This document shows positions 63,119 through 64,000 of a stretch of 64,000 nucleotides of DNA, in pieces. Each line of letters begins with the position of its first letter. Position 1 is the stretch's first letter. The stretch covers positions 213,256,001 to 213,320,000 of the forward strand of contig NC_058096.1 in assembly GCF_020171115.1 (NCBI RefSeq), written 5' to 3'. The DNA comes from Neogale vison (lineage: Eukaryota; Chordata; Mammalia; Carnivora; Mustelidae). The notes beneath the pieces were generated by a model, which searched no databases, had not been told where the DNA came from, and saw nothing but the letters and a program-made list of their open reading frames with translations. Position numbers and translations under genes: made by a program.

Positions 63119-63970
63119 TTATCTGACAGTTTCTGGAGATCAGGAATCTGGGCATGGCTCAACTGAGACCTCCCCTTCAGACTGCAATCTGGGTTCAACA
63201 GGGGTGGGATCTGCTTCCAAGCTCACTTCGGGGTTGTTGGCAGGGGTCCATCCATTCCCTACAAGCTGCGGAACTAAGGGCCTTGGTTCCTTTCTGGCTG
63301 TTGGTAAGAGGCTGCCCTCAGTCCCATCATACATCTTTATATCTTTATAAGCCAATCTGCTTTAGCAAAACCAGCAAGAGAGTCTGCAACCAGACGGAAG
63401 CCACTGGCTTAGAACCTAATCATGGAAGTGACACCCAGCCCCCTTGCTATGTTGGGCTGGTTAGAAGTGAGTTGCTAGGTCCAGCCCATACCCAAGGGAG
63501 GGGATTATAGGGATCTGAACACCGGGACACCATGGTCTTTGGGGACCATCTGAGAAACTACCTAATGTCTCGTAAATTCTCGTCAGGCTCTGCCCGAAGA
63601 CAATTAAAAAGGGCAGGGGTCTGAGCAAGATGAGAAAGGGGTGTTTTCCATACAGCACAAATCAGCTGTTTTCAGTTAGGATCTCTAAGCCACCAAGACT
63701 GCAGAACAGCTAAGGAACTCAAACTCTGGCGAGACCAACGGCCAAAATTAACGCAATTGTGATGCCAAGTGTTGGTGAAGACACAGAGTCGCTGAAACTC
63801 ATTCACTGGGGATGGGAGCGTAAACGTACAACAGCCTTGGAAGTCTGCTTGGCTACAACTCTGAGAGCTGAACACAGGCCTCGCCTACCACCCACGATTG
63901 CCACTCGGGGCATTTACACAACAGGAGCGGGTGTGCGTTCCTCAAAAGACATGTACAACAGTATCCAGGG
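63119..63970. other. Intergenic, repeat-like but unassigned
   Basis: Continuation of the repeat split by the SINE at 62908 (to about 63470), then L1-like sequence (GTTGGTGAAGACACAGAGTC) to the end. No exon. Confidence -1.
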
Positions 63971-63971
63971 T

Positions 63972-64000
63972 GGTTTTTTGTAAGATTTATTTGGCAGAGA
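63972..64000 (-). repeat. Can-SINE, cut by window end
   Basis: TTTTTTGTAAGATTTATTTG then GCAGAGA is the start of an inverse SINE. Confidence -1.

Overview
The window is nuclear DNA from a carnivoran mammal, most likely a mustelid. Three multi-exon vertebrate genes with GT-AG introns sit in a background packed with carnivore tRNA-Lys-derived SINEs (Can-SINEs: a head reading GCGCCTGGGTGGCTCAG, a pyrimidine-rich middle, then AAATAAATAAATAAAATCTT and a poly-A tail). The mustelid assignment comes from the SINE consensus style and is inference; no marker gene proves it.

Gene layout: SLC27A1 (fatty acid transport protein 1, FATP1) lies on the minus strand. Its 12 coding exons run from an ATG at 37941 to a stop at 5931 and join, with matching splice phases, into 646 codons. 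NXNL1 (the thioredoxin-like gene for rod-derived cone viability factor) lies on the plus strand in two exons, 47317-47642 and 50446-50779, 219 codons. TMEM221 (a predicted four-pass membrane protein) lies on the plus strand in three exons, 52717-53036, 55161-55246 and 57632-58101, 291 codons. The order and relative orientations match the human 19p13.11 block TMEM221-NXNL1-SLC27A1 read in the opposite direction, as I recall it. By that synteny PGLS should lie left of the window and MVB12A right of it; no exon of either is visible.

Region by region: 1-4704 is intergenic with SINEs and an old L1 3' end. 4705-5930 is the SLC27A1 3'UTR. 5931-17863 holds exons 12 to 2, with a 6.2 kb intron 6 containing two small tandem duplications and L1 pieces. 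17864-37774 is the 19.9 kb intron 1, over half repeats: about 20 SINEs, several nested, L1 tails, MaLR LTRs and Tigger/hAT-type fossils. 37775-38950 is exon 1 and a GC-box-rich promoter region. 38951-47316 is intergenic and includes a well-delimited solo ERV LTR inside a DNA transposon fossil. 47317-59055 carries NXNL1 and TMEM221. 59056-64000 is repeat-rich intergenic DNA.

The genes share no pathway. FATP1 activates and helps import long-chain fatty acids, NXNL1 supports cone photoreceptors, and TMEM221 is uncharacterised. I see no new multigene system here. The observations most worth a second look are structural: a perfect 49-bp inverted repeat created inside a MIR element (35990-36133), a 26-bp 'SINE head only' insertion with perfect target-site duplications (27445-27470), a GC-AG intron in SLC27A1, the in-frame stop in the NXNL1 intron donor that can give the short RdCVF protein, and a solo LTR with intact ends and a 5-bp target duplication.
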